Origin: an uncultured Pelagibacteraceae bacterium
GTDB taxonomy: Bacteria > Pseudomonadota > Alphaproteobacteria > Pelagibacterales > Pelagibacteraceae
DNA: 64,000 bases
Assembly (NCBI GenBank): GCA_902566925.1
Contig: CACFKO010000002.1
Location: forward strand, 68,052-132,051
Direction of reading: 5' to 3'
Position 1 is the stretch's first letter. Every line of letters starts with the position of its first letter. Both the position numbers and the translations under genes were made by a program. Positions 43,938-52,564 of this stretch are shown one piece after another. Under the pieces are notes generated by a model. That model searched no databases. It saw only the letters and a list, made by a program, of their open reading frames with translations, and had not been told where the DNA came from.

Positions 43938-44939
43938 ATGTCAAAAAAATTCAAAGCAGTCATAATTGATAACCAAAATGATCAATTCTCCAGAGAAGTA
44001 AAAGAGTTAAGCACTGATGATCTTAAGGATGGAAATGTATTGGTCAAAATTGACTATTCAAGTTTGAATTTTAAAGATGCTTTAATTTTAAATGATGGTG
44101 GTAGAATCGTTAGAAAATATCCATTTGTTCCTGGTATTGATTTTTCAGGGAGTGTCGAAGAATCAGAGGACACTAAATTTAAAAAAAATGATAAAGTAAT
44201 ACTTACAGGCTTCAGAGTTGGCGAAATGTATTATGGTGGCTTTTCACAATATGCAAAGGTAAATTCAGATTTTTTAGTAAAAGTCCCTAAAAATTTAGAT
44301 ACTTTAAAAGCAATGAAAATGGGAACTGCCGGTCTCACAGCTTTATTATGTGCCTTTGCCGTTAAGGCAAAAGAAGAACTTTTAATGGGCTCAAAAGTTA
44401 AGGATGTTTTAGTTACTGGAGCAACCGGTGGTGTAGGAAGCTTTACGGTGATAGCTTTATCTAAAATGGGATACGATGTTCACGCAGTAACTGGAAAAAA
44501 AGAAAAACACGAATACCTTAAGAAACTTGGTGCAAAAAATATTTTAGATAGAAATCAATTTTTAGGAGAAAGTAAACTTCTTGAAAAAGGTTTGTGGGAC
44601 TCCGTGGTTGATACAGTTGGTGGAGAAGGATTAACTAAAATATTAGCCCAAACAAAACCAGGGGGAATAGTTGCTTTACCCGGAAATGCAGGGGGAAACA
44701 AAATATCAACTAATGTTATGCCCTTTGTTATAAGAGGAATTAAACTATGGGGGATAGATTCCTCTGGCGCATCGGTAAAAAGAAAAGAGTTTGTGTGGAA
44801 TGAAGCATCGAAATTAATTGATTTTTCTTTAATTGATGACTCTATAAAAGAAGTTTCTTTAACAGAATTACTTAAAATATTTCCAAAAATACTCAAAGGG
44901 GAATTGTCAGGTAGAATTGTAGTGAATCCTAACAAATAA
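43938..44939 (+). CDS. acuI: acrylyl-CoA reductase AcuI / YhdH family
   Basis: 333 residues of the medium-chain reductase superfamily. The YhdH-type SSLNFKDALILN, FVPGIDFSGSV and the NADP-binding VTGATGGVGSFTVIAL, LPGNAGGNKI and SSGASVKR segments are recognisable; no zinc ligands of alcohol dehydrogenases are seen. AcuI reduces acryloyl-CoA to propionyl-CoA, which is relevant to dimethylsulfoniopropionate degradation in marine bacteria. A LysR regulator follows three bases later. Confidence 0.85.
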   Translation: MSKKFKAVIIDNQNDQFSREVKELSTDDLKDGNVLVKIDYSSLNFKDALILNDGGRIVRKYPFVPGIDFSGSVEESEDTKFKKNDKVILTGFRVGEMYYGGFSQYAKVNSDFLVKVPKNLDTLKAMKMGTAGLTALLCAFAVKAKEELLMGSKVKDVLVTGATGGVGSFTVIALSKMGYDVHAVTGKKEKHEYLKKLGAKNILDRNQFLGESKLLEKGLWDSVVDTVGGEGLTKILAQTKPGGIVALPGNAGGNKISTNVMPFVIRGIKLWGIDSSGASVKRKEFVWNEASKLIDFSLIDDSIKEVSLTELLKIFPKILKGELSGRIVVNPNK

Positions 44940-44942
44940 CCA

Positions 44943-45833
44943 ATGGACTGGGATAAATTAAAAATTTTTCATGCAGTTGCAGAGTCTGGGAGTTTTACAA
45001 AGGCATCAACTATATTGAACCTAAGTCAGTCTGCTATCAGCCGACAAATTCAATCCTTAGAGAATGAATTAAAAATTCATTTATTTGAAAGACATGCCAG
45101 AGGACTGGTTCTTACAGATAATGGTGAATATTTGTACAAAACGGCTCACGAAGTTATATCAAAATTAAAAGATGTTGAAGCAACGTTAGTCGATGAAAAA
45201 GATAAACTTCATGGAAAATTAACTGTTACAACAGTAGTAAGTTTTGGAACTACATGGTTGACCCCTAGAATAAAAGAATTTATGTCATTGCATCCAGAAA
45301 TTGAAATTGAATTAATATTTGATGATAAAGAGCTAGACCTAAGCACTCGCCAAGCTGATATAGGAATATTTATGAGAAGACCGAAACAGTTAAACTATAT
45401 TCAGAAAAAATTAATAAATCTTCATTATCATATTTATGCTTCCACAAAATATTTAGAAAAAAATGGACACCCGAAAAATGTTAGAGATTTAGACAAACAT
45501 AAGTTTATTACATATGGTAGAGGCGCTCCATCTCCTGTTTTTAATCCAGACTGGGCCCTAAAATTAGGTTCAAAAGACAGTAAAAAAAGAAAACCTGTTA
45601 TGAAAGTTAATAGTGTTTATGGATTACTTTTAGCAGTTCAAAGCGGGGTTGGTTTGGCTGCTTTACCAGATTATATAACTGTAAACATTCCAAATATTGT
45701 GAAAGTTATTCCCGATGTAGAAGGACCTTTAACAGAAACTCATTTTGTTTATCCTCAATCACTAAAAAATGTTGCGAAAGTTAAAGCTTTTAGAAATTTT
45801 TTGTTTAGTAAGGTAAGTGAGTGGAAATTTTGA
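44943..45833 (+). CDS. LysR family transcriptional regulator
   Basis: 296 residues. The N-terminal winged helix-turn-helix (FHAVAESGSFTKASTILNLSQSAISRQIQSLE, abridged here to its conserved positions at residues 8-40) is typical of LysR, followed by a two-lobe effector domain with TVVSFGTTWLTPRI and SGVGLAALPDYI. It is the only obvious DNA-binding transcription regulator in the window. It lies three bases after acuI on the same strand, so it is probably cotranscribed; whether it controls acuI is inference. The bactofilin gene converges, its stop codon directly adjoining this one. Confidence 0.92.
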   Translation: MDWDKLKIFHAVAESGSFTKASTILNLSQSAISRQIQSLENELKIHLFERHARGLVLTDNGEYLYKTAHEVISKLKDVEATLVDEKDKLHGKLTVTTVVSFGTTWLTPRIKEFMSLHPEIEIELIFDDKELDLSTRQADIGIFMRRPKQLNYIQKKLINLHYHIYASTKYLEKNGHPKNVRDLDKHKFITYGRGAPSPVFNPDWALKLGSKDSKKRKPVMKVNSVYGLLLAVQSGVGLAALPDYITVNIPNIVKVIPDVEGPLTETHFVYPQSLKNVAKVKAFRNFLFSKVSEWKF

Positions 45834-46145
45834 TTAGTAAGTTTCGGCTTTAATTTTTAATTTTGCTCCCTCTTCAATCGATAGATTTTTTTGGTTTAAT
45901 ACTCCATCCACTTCAGCCGTAGATTTTATTTTAACCATATCAGAGTTTACATTGCCTTTAGAACTTCCTCCTAAAGTAACATCGGATGCACTGATGTTTC
46001 CATTAATGTTTGAACCAGAATGGGTGTTAAGTTTACCTGCAGTTATATCTCCATCAATTTTTGAATCTATAACCAAGGTTTCCTTTTCAACTATGTCACC
46101 TTTTACAGTAACATCCGAAAGCAGTATTGAAGTTTTTTCGCTCAT
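45834..46145 (-). CDS. bactofilin (polymer-forming cytoskeletal protein)
   Basis: 103 residues from the ATG at 46145; a longer start at 46181 adds 12 unlike residues and is not favoured. The whole chain is a repeated short hydrophobic strand pattern (DVTVKGDI, TLVIDSKIDGDI, NGNISASDVTL, KGNVNSDMVKI), the right-handed beta-helix of the DUF583/bactofilin family. Bactofilins form filaments involved in cell shape or protein positioning. This is a minimal version with hardly any tails. Confidence 0.85.
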   Translation of the reverse strand: MSEKTSILLSDVTVKGDIVEKETLVIDSKIDGDITAGKLNTHSGSNINGNISASDVTLGGSSKGNVNSDMVKIKSTAEVDGVLNQKNLSIEEGAKLKIKAETY

Positions 46146-46243
46146 TACGCTAATCCTACAATTATAAGTTGATAAAATCAAATATTTAAAATATTAAAAA
46201 AATATAGGAAATATGGGAAAAAACTAATATCAGTAGTAAAGCA

Positions 46244-46969
46244 ATGATACCTCTAAAAGATGACAATCCAACAAGCGGAAAACCAATAGTAAGTTATGGA
46301 ATTATAGCATTTTGTATTCTTATATTTTTGGCTCAGCTAGGATTAAGTGACGATGAACTTCGAGATTTTACTTATTCTTACGGTTTAATACCATCGGTAC
46401 TAATGGGAGTCGATCAATTGCCCAATGATCTTTTTAAAATTTCTCCTGTAGGAACTATTTTTACATCAATGTTTATGCATGGAGGATGGATGCATCTTAT
46501 TGGTAATATGCTGTATTTATGGATTTTTGCAGATAATATTGAAGATGATTTAGGTACTTTAAACTTTGTAATATTTTATTTTGTTTCTGGAGTCGGCGCT
46601 GCAATGTCCCAAGTATTTATGGATATTAACTCGCAAATTCCAATGATTGGTGCCAGTGGTGCAATAGGAGGTGTATTAGGTGCTTACCTAGTTAATTATC
46701 CGAATGCTAGAGTTTTAGTTATAATTCCACTGGGTTTTTTTAGTCAATTAGTAAAAATAAAAGCCCTCTATGTTTTAGGTTTTTGGTTTGTCTTACAGTT
46801 TATAAATTCTTTTTTATCTTCTTCTTCTGGAGGAGGCGTGGCTTATGCCGCACATATAGGTGGTTTTATTACAGGTGTAGTTTTGATATTATTTTTTAAT
46901 AGAAGACCTAAGAAAAAAATTTACAAACGTAAAGTTAAAAAAATAAACAAAGGACCATGGGAACAATGA
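46244..46969 (+). CDS. rhomboid family intramembrane serine protease
   Basis: 241 residues with six membrane segments. The catalytic serine is S138 in GASGAIG and the histidine H204 in AAHIGGF; MHGGWMHLIGNMLYLWIF is the conserved HxxxN region. The C-terminal tail is short and very basic. It cleaves membrane-embedded substrates. It overlaps the M50 protease gene, implying coordinated synthesis of two intramembrane proteases. Confidence 0.9.
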   Translation: MIPLKDDNPTSGKPIVSYGIIAFCILIFLAQLGLSDDELRDFTYSYGLIPSVLMGVDQLPNDLFKISPVGTIFTSMFMHGGWMHLIGNMLYLWIFADNIEDDLGTLNFVIFYFVSGVGAAMSQVFMDINSQIPMIGASGAIGGVLGAYLVNYPNARVLVIIPLGFFSQLVKIKALYVLGFWFVLQFINSFLSSSSGGGVAYAAHIGGFITGVVLILFFNRRPKKKIYKRKVKKINKGPWEQ

Positions 46970-48075
46970 GCTATATCATTCCTTTTATTATATTAATAAC
47001 TATTGTTGTATTTATTCACGAATACGGACACTATTATTTTGCAAGAAGATATGGAGTTGCTGTAACTGATTTTTCTATTGGATTTGGAAAAGAAATTTTT
47101 GGATTTAAAGATAAAAATGGAACAAGGTGGAAATTTTGCCTCATTCCTCTTGGTGGATACGTTAAATTTTTTGGTGACAGAAATGTATTCAGTCAAGCTG
47201 AACAAGAAACAATATTAAAAAAATACAATAAAACTGATCAAAAAAAATTATTTGTTGTAAAACCACTTTATCAGCGCGCCCTGATTGTTGCAGGTGGTCC
47301 GCTCGCTAATTTTTTATTAGCTATTGCTATTTTTTCATGCATTTACATGTTTGTAGGAAAAGACTTTACACCAGCAAAAATAGCTGAAGTAGTAACAGAA
47401 AGTCCTGCAGAAAAAGCGGGCCTTAAAAAAGATGATATAATTATAGGTATTAATAATAATGAAATTGAAAGTATTATGGAAGTATCTATGCTTATAAATA
47501 CTACATCTACAGATAAAATAAGTATTAAAGTTTTAAGAAATCAAAGAGAAATTACGCTTTTAGCGAAACCAAATATTATTGAGTCAAAAGATGCTTTTGG
47601 AAATTCTATAAAAAAGAAAATAATTGGCATTAAGATTGGGCCAGAGAGTAACGAATTTAACAAAGAAAAATTAGGGCCTGCTAAAGCGCTATACTATTCA
47701 GTTAAGGAAGTCTGGTTTGTATGCAAAACAACAATACAATTTCTAGGATCATTGTTTCAAGGAAAAGGCGACACATCCCAATTAGGCGGGCCTATAAAAA
47801 TCGCAAAAATTTCAGGCCAGGTGATGGAATTTGGAATCTTAGCTTTTCTCAGTACCGTAGCATATATATCAATCAGTCTTGGATTGATTAATTTATTTCC
47901 TATACCCCTTTTAGATGGCGGTCACTTAATGTTTTATTTATTTGAGAAAATTTTAGGCAGACCTTTGTCACAAGCTACCCAAGAAGGTTTTTTTCGAATC
48001 GGTCTTTTTTTGTTAGTTTCACTAATGATTTTCACCACTTTTAATGATTTAAAGGACTGGGGATTGTTTCAGTAA
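46966..48075 (+). CDS. RseP-like site-2 metalloprotease (M50)
   Basis: 369 residues from ATG 46966, which forms an ATGA overlap with the rhomboid stop; ATG 46957 is also possible. The zinc-binding HEYGH (residues 18-22) in the first membrane segment, the PLGGYVKFFGD loop, a single PDZ domain at about residues 125-210 (AEKAGLKKDDIIIGINN), and the third ligand in NLFPIPLLDGGH define the family. In E. coli RseP it releases sigma-E by cutting an anti-sigma factor. Whether this is the canonical RseP or a paralogue cannot be told here. Confidence 0.9.
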   Translation: MSYIIPFIILITIVVFIHEYGHYYFARRYGVAVTDFSIGFGKEIFGFKDKNGTRWKFCLIPLGGYVKFFGDRNVFSQAEQETILKKYNKTDQKKLFVVKPLYQRALIVAGGPLANFLLAIAIFSCIYMFVGKDFTPAKIAEVVTESPAEKAGLKKDDIIIGINNNEIESIMEVSMLINTTSTDKISIKVLRNQREITLLAKPNIIESKDAFGNSIKKKIIGIKIGPESNEFNKEKLGPAKALYYSVKEVWFVCKTTIQFLGSLFQGKGDTSQLGGPIKIAKISGQVMEFGILAFLSTVAYISISLGLINLFPIPLLDGGHLMFYLFEKILGRPLSQATQEGFFRIGLFLLVSLMIFTTFNDLKDWGLFQ

Positions 48076-48224
48076 GTAGTTTAAGGGGGCAAAAAAGACA
48101 ATAAAATCGAGGTTTTTTTAACATATACCGTATATTGTGTTAATACATCTTATAAACACTATATTTTCGTTGATTTTATTGAATTTTTGTACACATTGAA
48201 AAAATCAATAAAAAAGAGGCTAAA

Positions 48225-48500
48225 ATGAACAAAAAACAACTGGTAAATAAAATCGCATCAAGTATGAGCCAAAGTAAGGCTGATGCAGAAAGAATGTTCG
48301 ACACTATTACTGGTATTATCTTAGATTGCCTAAAAAACGACGAAGCTGTGAAAATTGCAGGTTTTGGCACTTATAAGGTAGCTAAAAGAAAAGCTAGAAT
48401 AGGCCGAAACCCACGTACTGGGGAACAAATCCAAATAGCAGCATCTCAGAAGGTTAAATTCCTTCCTGCTAAAGGCTTAAAAGACATGTTCAACAGATAA
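48225..48500 (+). CDS. hup: HU family DNA-binding protein
   Basis: 91 residues, exactly HU size. MNKKQLVNKIA, IAGFGTYKVAKRKARIGRNPRTGEQI (conserved positions within residues 44-70) and the C-terminal KFLPAKGLKDM give the dimerisation body and DNA-embracing arms with the intercalating RNP. It compacts DNA. A 149-bp upstream gap rich in A and T gives room for its own promoter; an AAGAGG ribosome site precedes the ATG. Confidence 0.96.
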   Translation: MNKKQLVNKIASSMSQSKADAERMFDTITGIILDCLKNDEAVKIAGFGTYKVAKRKARIGRNPRTGEQIQIAASQKVKFLPAKGLKDMFNR

Positions 48501-48507
48501 TTTGATT

Positions 48508-48543
48508 AAACAGCCCCGGGAATGGAAATTTCAGGGGTTGTTT
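48508..48543 (+). terminator. stem-loop after HU
   Basis: AAACAGCCCC (48508-48517) pairs with GGGGTTGTTT (48534-48543), ten pairs with one G-U. The T tail is weak, so it may end or only stabilise the HU message. The remaining 48544-48648 holds no gene and should contain the amt promoter. Confidence 0.6.
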
Positions 48544-48648
48544 AAAAACGCCACACCCATTGCAAAAACTGCATAACTAAATTTATCACATAACGTAACT
48601 CTTTTCTCACCAATCATTTAAAAATTTAAGTCTAACAAAGGAGTAAGT

Positions 48649-49941
48649 ATGAAAAAAATACTTGGTTACTTTATTGCAGGTGCAGCACTTTATTTCAGCT
48701 TTGCTGGATTAGGGTACGCAAATACGACTGTATCAGCAGAAGTACAATACATATTTAATACAATATTATTTTTAATGTCAGGTTTTCTGGTTATGTGGAT
48801 GGCAGCAGGTTTTGCCATGCTCGAGTCCGGGCTGGTTACGTCTAAAAGTGTATCAGCAATCTGTGCAAAAAATATAGGTTTATATTCAATAGCTGGAATT
48901 ATGTTCTGGTTGGTTGGATATAATTTAGCTTATGGTATACCCGAAGGTGGATGGATAGGTTCATTCTCTTCTTGGAGTGACGCGTCATCATTGGAAACAG
49001 GTTATTCTGATGGATCAGATTGGTTTTTCCAAATGGTATTCTGTGCAACAACAATGTCAATCGTATCAGGAACATTGGCTGAAAGAATTAAAATTTGGCC
49101 ATTCTTCCTATTTGCAGCTATTTTAACTGGATTTATTTATCCAATTGAAATGGGATGGCAATGGGGTGGTGGTTGGTTATCAGCTGCTGGTTTCTCTGAT
49201 TTTGCTGGTTCAACATTAGTACATGCTGCTGGAGGAGCTGCTGCTCTTGCCGGTGCAATAGTACTTGGTGCGAGATCTGGAAGATTTACTTCATCAGGTA
49301 GCGTAAAAGCTATGGCACCTTTTGCAGCATCTTCAATTCCATTAGCAACACTTGGAGTATTTATACTTTGGTTAGGTTGGTTTGGATTCAATGGTGGCTC
49401 ACAATTAGCTGCTGGAACTCTAGAAGATGTTAGCTCTGTTGCAACAATATATATTAATACAAACTTAGCTGCAGGTGGCGGTGTATTAGCTGCTGCTACA
49501 GTGTCTAGACTTGCTGGCGGTAAAACAGATGTAGTCATGATGCTTAACGGTGCGATCGCTGGTTTAGTTGGTATAACAGCTGAACCTTTAGCACCAAGCC
49601 CACTAGCTGCAATCGTAATTGGAGCAATAGCCGGTGTATTAATGTACTACTCAACAAAATTATTATACAAAATGAAAATTGATGATGTTGTTGGGGCCAT
49701 TCCTGCACACTTAGTTGCTGGAGTATGGGGTACATTAGCAGTTCCGTTTACAAATACAGAAGTAGGTTTTGGTTCACAATTCCTCGGAACAATTTCAGTA
49801 GTAATCTTTGTTTTCGTAGTGTCATACATTGTATGGTCAATTATGAAAGCAACTATTGGAATTAGAATTAGTAAAGAGGCTGAAAAGCTTGGTACTGATA
49901 AATCCGAAGTTGGTGTAATCGCTTACGGAATAAGAGACTAA
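48649..49941 (+). CDS. amt: ammonium transporter
   Basis: 430 residues, with a leader-like first segment ending near GYAN and then eleven membrane segments of the Amt/MEP/Rh fold. The FAMLESGLV block, the paired pore histidines in STLVHAAGGAAALAG and VGAIPAHLVAGVWGTLA, and the WLGWFGFNGGS motif are diagnostic. It imports ammonium. No glnK lies next to it in this window. AAAGGAG precedes the ATG. Confidence 0.95.
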   Translation: MKKILGYFIAGAALYFSFAGLGYANTTVSAEVQYIFNTILFLMSGFLVMWMAAGFAMLESGLVTSKSVSAICAKNIGLYSIAGIMFWLVGYNLAYGIPEGGWIGSFSSWSDASSLETGYSDGSDWFFQMVFCATTMSIVSGTLAERIKIWPFFLFAAILTGFIYPIEMGWQWGGGWLSAAGFSDFAGSTLVHAAGGAAALAGAIVLGARSGRFTSSGSVKAMAPFAASSIPLATLGVFILWLGWFGFNGGSQLAAGTLEDVSSVATIYINTNLAAGGGVLAAATVSRLAGGKTDVVMMLNGAIAGLVGITAEPLAPSPLAAIVIGAIAGVLMYYSTKLLYKMKIDDVVGAIPAHLVAGVWGTLAVPFTNTEVGFGSQFLGTISVVIFVFVVSYIVWSIMKATIGIRISKEAEKLGTDKSEVGVIAYGIRD

Positions 49942-49990
49942 TTAACTAATTAAGAATTACCTTACCTTCCCTTTCGTTATGGTAATTATT

Positions 49991-50020
49991 AAGGCCCGAG
50001 AAATCGGGCCTTTTTATTTT
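49991..50020 (+). terminator. bidirectional rho-independent terminator after amt
   Basis: AAGGCCCGA (49991-49999) pairs with TCGGGCCTT (50004-50012) around a short GAAA loop, followed by a T-rich tail. The converging bcp gene stops at 50014, within the tail, so the element can also end that transcript. Confidence 0.88.
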
Positions 50021-50481
50021 TGATGTTTTATAAAATCAAGCACTTCCTCAGCATGTCCTTTTACTCTGACATTTGTCCAATATTTTACAACTTTTCCATT
50101 TTTGATCACAACAGTAGATCTTATGGTTCCCTTAAATTTATTACCCATGAAAGATTTTAATCCCCAAACACCGTATTTTTTTTGAACCTTTACTTTTTCA
50201 TCCGACAACAATTCAAAAGGTACCTTGTATTTTTTTTTAAAACCTAAATGACTCTTCATATTGTCCTTGGAAATACCTATAACTTCATATTTCAGACTTC
50301 TAAATTTTTTATAAAGTTTAGAAAAGTCTTTTGTTTCTAGAGTGCATCCAGGAGTATTATCCCTAGGATAGAAATAGATCACAAGACCACCTTTTAACTT
50401 TGATAATTCAAAGGTTTTTGATGATGTAGAATTAAGTTCAAAATCAGGAGCTTTTTTATTAACTTTAATTTTCATTTTCAT
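50014..50481 (-). CDS. bcp: thiol peroxidase Bcp (peroxiredoxin Q)
   Basis: 155 residues. The peroxidatic cysteine is C46 in YPRDNTPGCTLE. The residue five positions on, where many Bcp proteins carry the resolving cysteine (CTxEAC), is K, and no other cysteine is obvious, so this is likely a one-Cys enzyme needing an external reductant. The start may be the first or third codon (50481 or 50475). It overlaps the end of the glycosyltransferase-like gene by 17 bases. Confidence 0.9.
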   Translation of the reverse strand: MKMKIKVNKKAPDFELNSTSSKTFELSKLKGGLVIYFYPRDNTPGCTLETKDFSKLYKKFRSLKYEVIGISKDNMKSHLGFKKKYKVPFELLSDEKVKVQKKYGVWGLKSFMGNKFKGTIRSTVVIKNGKVVKYWTNVRVKGHAEEVLDFIKHQK

Positions 50482-51493
50482 CCCATATTCTTTTCCAATT
50501 CACATTTGGAGATAATCCATAAATTGAGTTTATATTTGTAAAGTGTATTGCTAACGAAGGGATAGGAGAGACACACAGTTCTTTTTTATAAATATTGTGC
50601 AAAGGTTTCTCAAAAGGATAATGTTCAATTTTGCACATACCTGTAAGTTCATTCCAGTATTTCTCAATTATTTTTTTACTTGTCAGAAAAGTACACAAGG
50701 TTTGATCTATCTGTCTCCAATGCCTTTTTTCTCCTAAAAAAATTTTTGTATCTTCAGTTTGGGTATATAGATAAGGATAATCAGTTGGGCAAATTATCAG
50801 TTCTCTCTTCACAAGAGATGCTATCTTTTCAAAAGCGTATAACATTTCTGTTAAGCAGATTTTTTCATGAATATAATCATCTTCAACGAAGTAAATTAAA
50901 TCTTCACTGTTCTTTTTTGAAATCAAAAGAGATTGATGAATATTTGACATATTAGACTTTTGGTTCAAAGTTACTTCCTTATTTTCTTCATTAATTTTTT
51001 TTATTTGATTAGAAAATTTATCTAATTCCAAGTTAAGAATTTCAAAATTAATACTAGATTTTTTTAAAATATTTTTCATATTATCGATCTGATTTTTTGT
51101 AGAATTATAATCAATAATATAAATTTTAAATTTTATATTCTTAAATATATTTTTTGCGTAGTTTACGCTTTTTATTATAGATATAAGGGTTCTTCTTGTA
51201 TATTCCTCCTTATTTTTTTCAAATATTCTCTTTTTCGATTGAGTCAGCATATTCACTGACATGCATGTTCTTAATATTATATCAAGTGATTTAATGGATC
51301 TGGTTATTTCAATTTTTCCCAAGGGTAAAGTTACTGATCTTTTACCAGGGATACTAATACTTTCGTCTATGTATTTATTTGATGTTGGAATACTAAAATT
51401 ACTTTGATCTATGATTTCAAAACCAAATATTCTACATAATTTAATGAAAATTTTAGTTAGTGGATTTTTTTTGCTAGATTTAATTTTCTTCAT
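50465..51493 (-). CDS. putative glycosyltransferase-like protein
   Basis: 342 residues. After a basic N terminus, a Rossmann-like GT-A fold is suggested by ILRTCMSVNML, then KIYIIDYNSTKNQ and FVEDDYIHEK, where the acidic EDD could bind a metal-nucleotide sugar, and RHWRQIDQTLCTFL. I do not recognise an orthologue, so the call is by motif only. It overlaps genes at both ends (four bases with the isomerase-like gene and 17 with bcp), sitting mid-operon. A surface or cell-wall sugar role is possible but unproven. Confidence 0.55.
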   Translation of the reverse strand: MKKIKSSKKNPLTKIFIKLCRIFGFEIIDQSNFSIPTSNKYIDESISIPGKRSVTLPLGKIEITRSIKSLDIILRTCMSVNMLTQSKKRIFEKNKEEYTRRTLISIIKSVNYAKNIFKNIKFKIYIIDYNSTKNQIDNMKNILKKSSINFEILNLELDKFSNQIKKINEENKEVTLNQKSNMSNIHQSLLISKKNSEDLIYFVEDDYIHEKICLTEMLYAFEKIASLVKRELIICPTDYPYLYTQTEDTKIFLGEKRHWRQIDQTLCTFLTSKKIIEKYWNELTGMCKIEHYPFEKPLHNIYKKELCVSPIPSLAIHFTNINSIYGLSPNVNWKRIWDENEN

Positions 51494-52077
51494 TTTTTTG
51501 CCTCTTCTACAGCATAAGATAATCTATCTTGCCCCCAAAAAATTTTTTTGTTAACAAGAAAAGTTGGAGCTCCAAATATACCTTTTTTTAACGCATCATC
51601 TGTTAATTTCCTTAATTTAACTTTAATTTTATTATCAGATACTTTTGATAAAAATATTTCTGGATTTAATTCCATATTCTTTAAAACTTTTTCTATTACC
51701 GTTTTATCATTCATATTTAGACCATCTTTCCAAATAGCATTGAAAATTTTTTCTATGTATATTTTTCTAAAACTATCTTCTTCTGCAATTAAAACACCAC
51801 GCATAAAACTTACTGTTTTAATTGGAAAATAAGAGTTAAAAATAAATTTAATATTTTTTTTTTCACAAATTAGCTTAGTATCTTCTATCATATACTTAGA
51901 TTTTACATCTATAAAAGCCGCTGGTGTTACACCTGCAGCATTATGTAAGCCGCCTAAAAAGATAGGCATATATTTAATTATAATTGAGTCTTTTTTTTCT
52001 ATTCTCTTTATTTCTTCATAGCCAATGTAAGAATAGGGGCTGCTAAAGTCGAAATAAAATTCTATAGTTTTAGTCAT
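51490..52077 (-). CDS. 2-hydroxychromene-2-carboxylate isomerase / DsbA-fold family protein
   Basis: 195 residues with the thioredoxin-like kappa-GST fold. The start IEFYFDFSSPYSYIGYEEI, PIFLGGLHNAAG and the C-terminal GIFGAPTFLVNKKIFWGQDRL are family hallmarks, with serine in place of the thiol cysteine pair. Members bind glutathione; some isomerise aromatic-ring products. Here the substrate is unknown. It overlaps ABA4-like and glycosyltransferase-like genes. Confidence 0.82.
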   Translation of the reverse strand: MTKTIEFYFDFSSPYSYIGYEEIKRIEKKDSIIIKYMPIFLGGLHNAAGVTPAAFIDVKSKYMIEDTKLICEKKNIKFIFNSYFPIKTVSFMRGVLIAEEDSFRKIYIEKIFNAIWKDGLNMNDKTVIEKVLKNMELNPEIFLSKVSDNKIKVKLRKLTDDALKKGIFGAPTFLVNKKIFWGQDRLSYAVEEAKK

Positions 52078-52540
52078 AGTAATTAATTTTTTTTGAATAC
52101 AAAATTCTAATTAACCAATAAAATACAAGACCAATTGGTCCAGTAAAATAAGTCAGTATTAATGCGATGATAACAAAAGTTTTTGATACCATATATATTT
52201 TTGCATCACTTGTAATCCAATTACCAACAAACAAATTGATTGATAAAAAGTGAAGCCAAAAAATTAAAAGAAATGCCTCGTTGGAAAAAAGAGCATAAAG
52301 TTCATTTAAGCCAAAATAAAGATTGAAGACCTCAAAGATATTTTCAGTTATGTATATTTGATATGTTATAAAAATATAAGCTGTGGATAATAACAGTGGA
52401 ATTATTACTGATTTAACAAAAAACTTTGTAATTATATGGTTGGGAATAAAAATAATGAGCAGCCAGCAAGGTATGACACCTATATTTGCTATATAGTAAA
52501 TATTCTCATAAGTTAAAAATGATATAAGATTATTGATCAT
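52070..52540 (-). CDS. ABA4-like (DUF4281) membrane protein
   Basis: 156 residues with four or five membrane segments. YIANIGVIPCWLLIIFIP, FWLHFLSINLFVGNWITSDA and FTGPIGLVFYWLIRI match the ABA4-like family, in plants required for neoxanthin formation. Bacterial members are poorly characterised; a carotenoid or lipid role would be a guess. It is the first gene of an overlapping minus-strand operon and diverges from recX across 24 bp. Confidence 0.78.
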   Translation of the reverse strand: MINNLISFLTYENIYYIANIGVIPCWLLIIFIPNHIITKFFVKSVIIPLLLSTAYIFITYQIYITENIFEVFNLYFGLNELYALFSNEAFLLIFWLHFLSINLFVGNWITSDAKIYMVSKTFVIIALILTYFTGPIGLVFYWLIRILYSKKINYYD

Positions 52541-52564
52541 AAAAACTTGTACAATATAAAAGTA

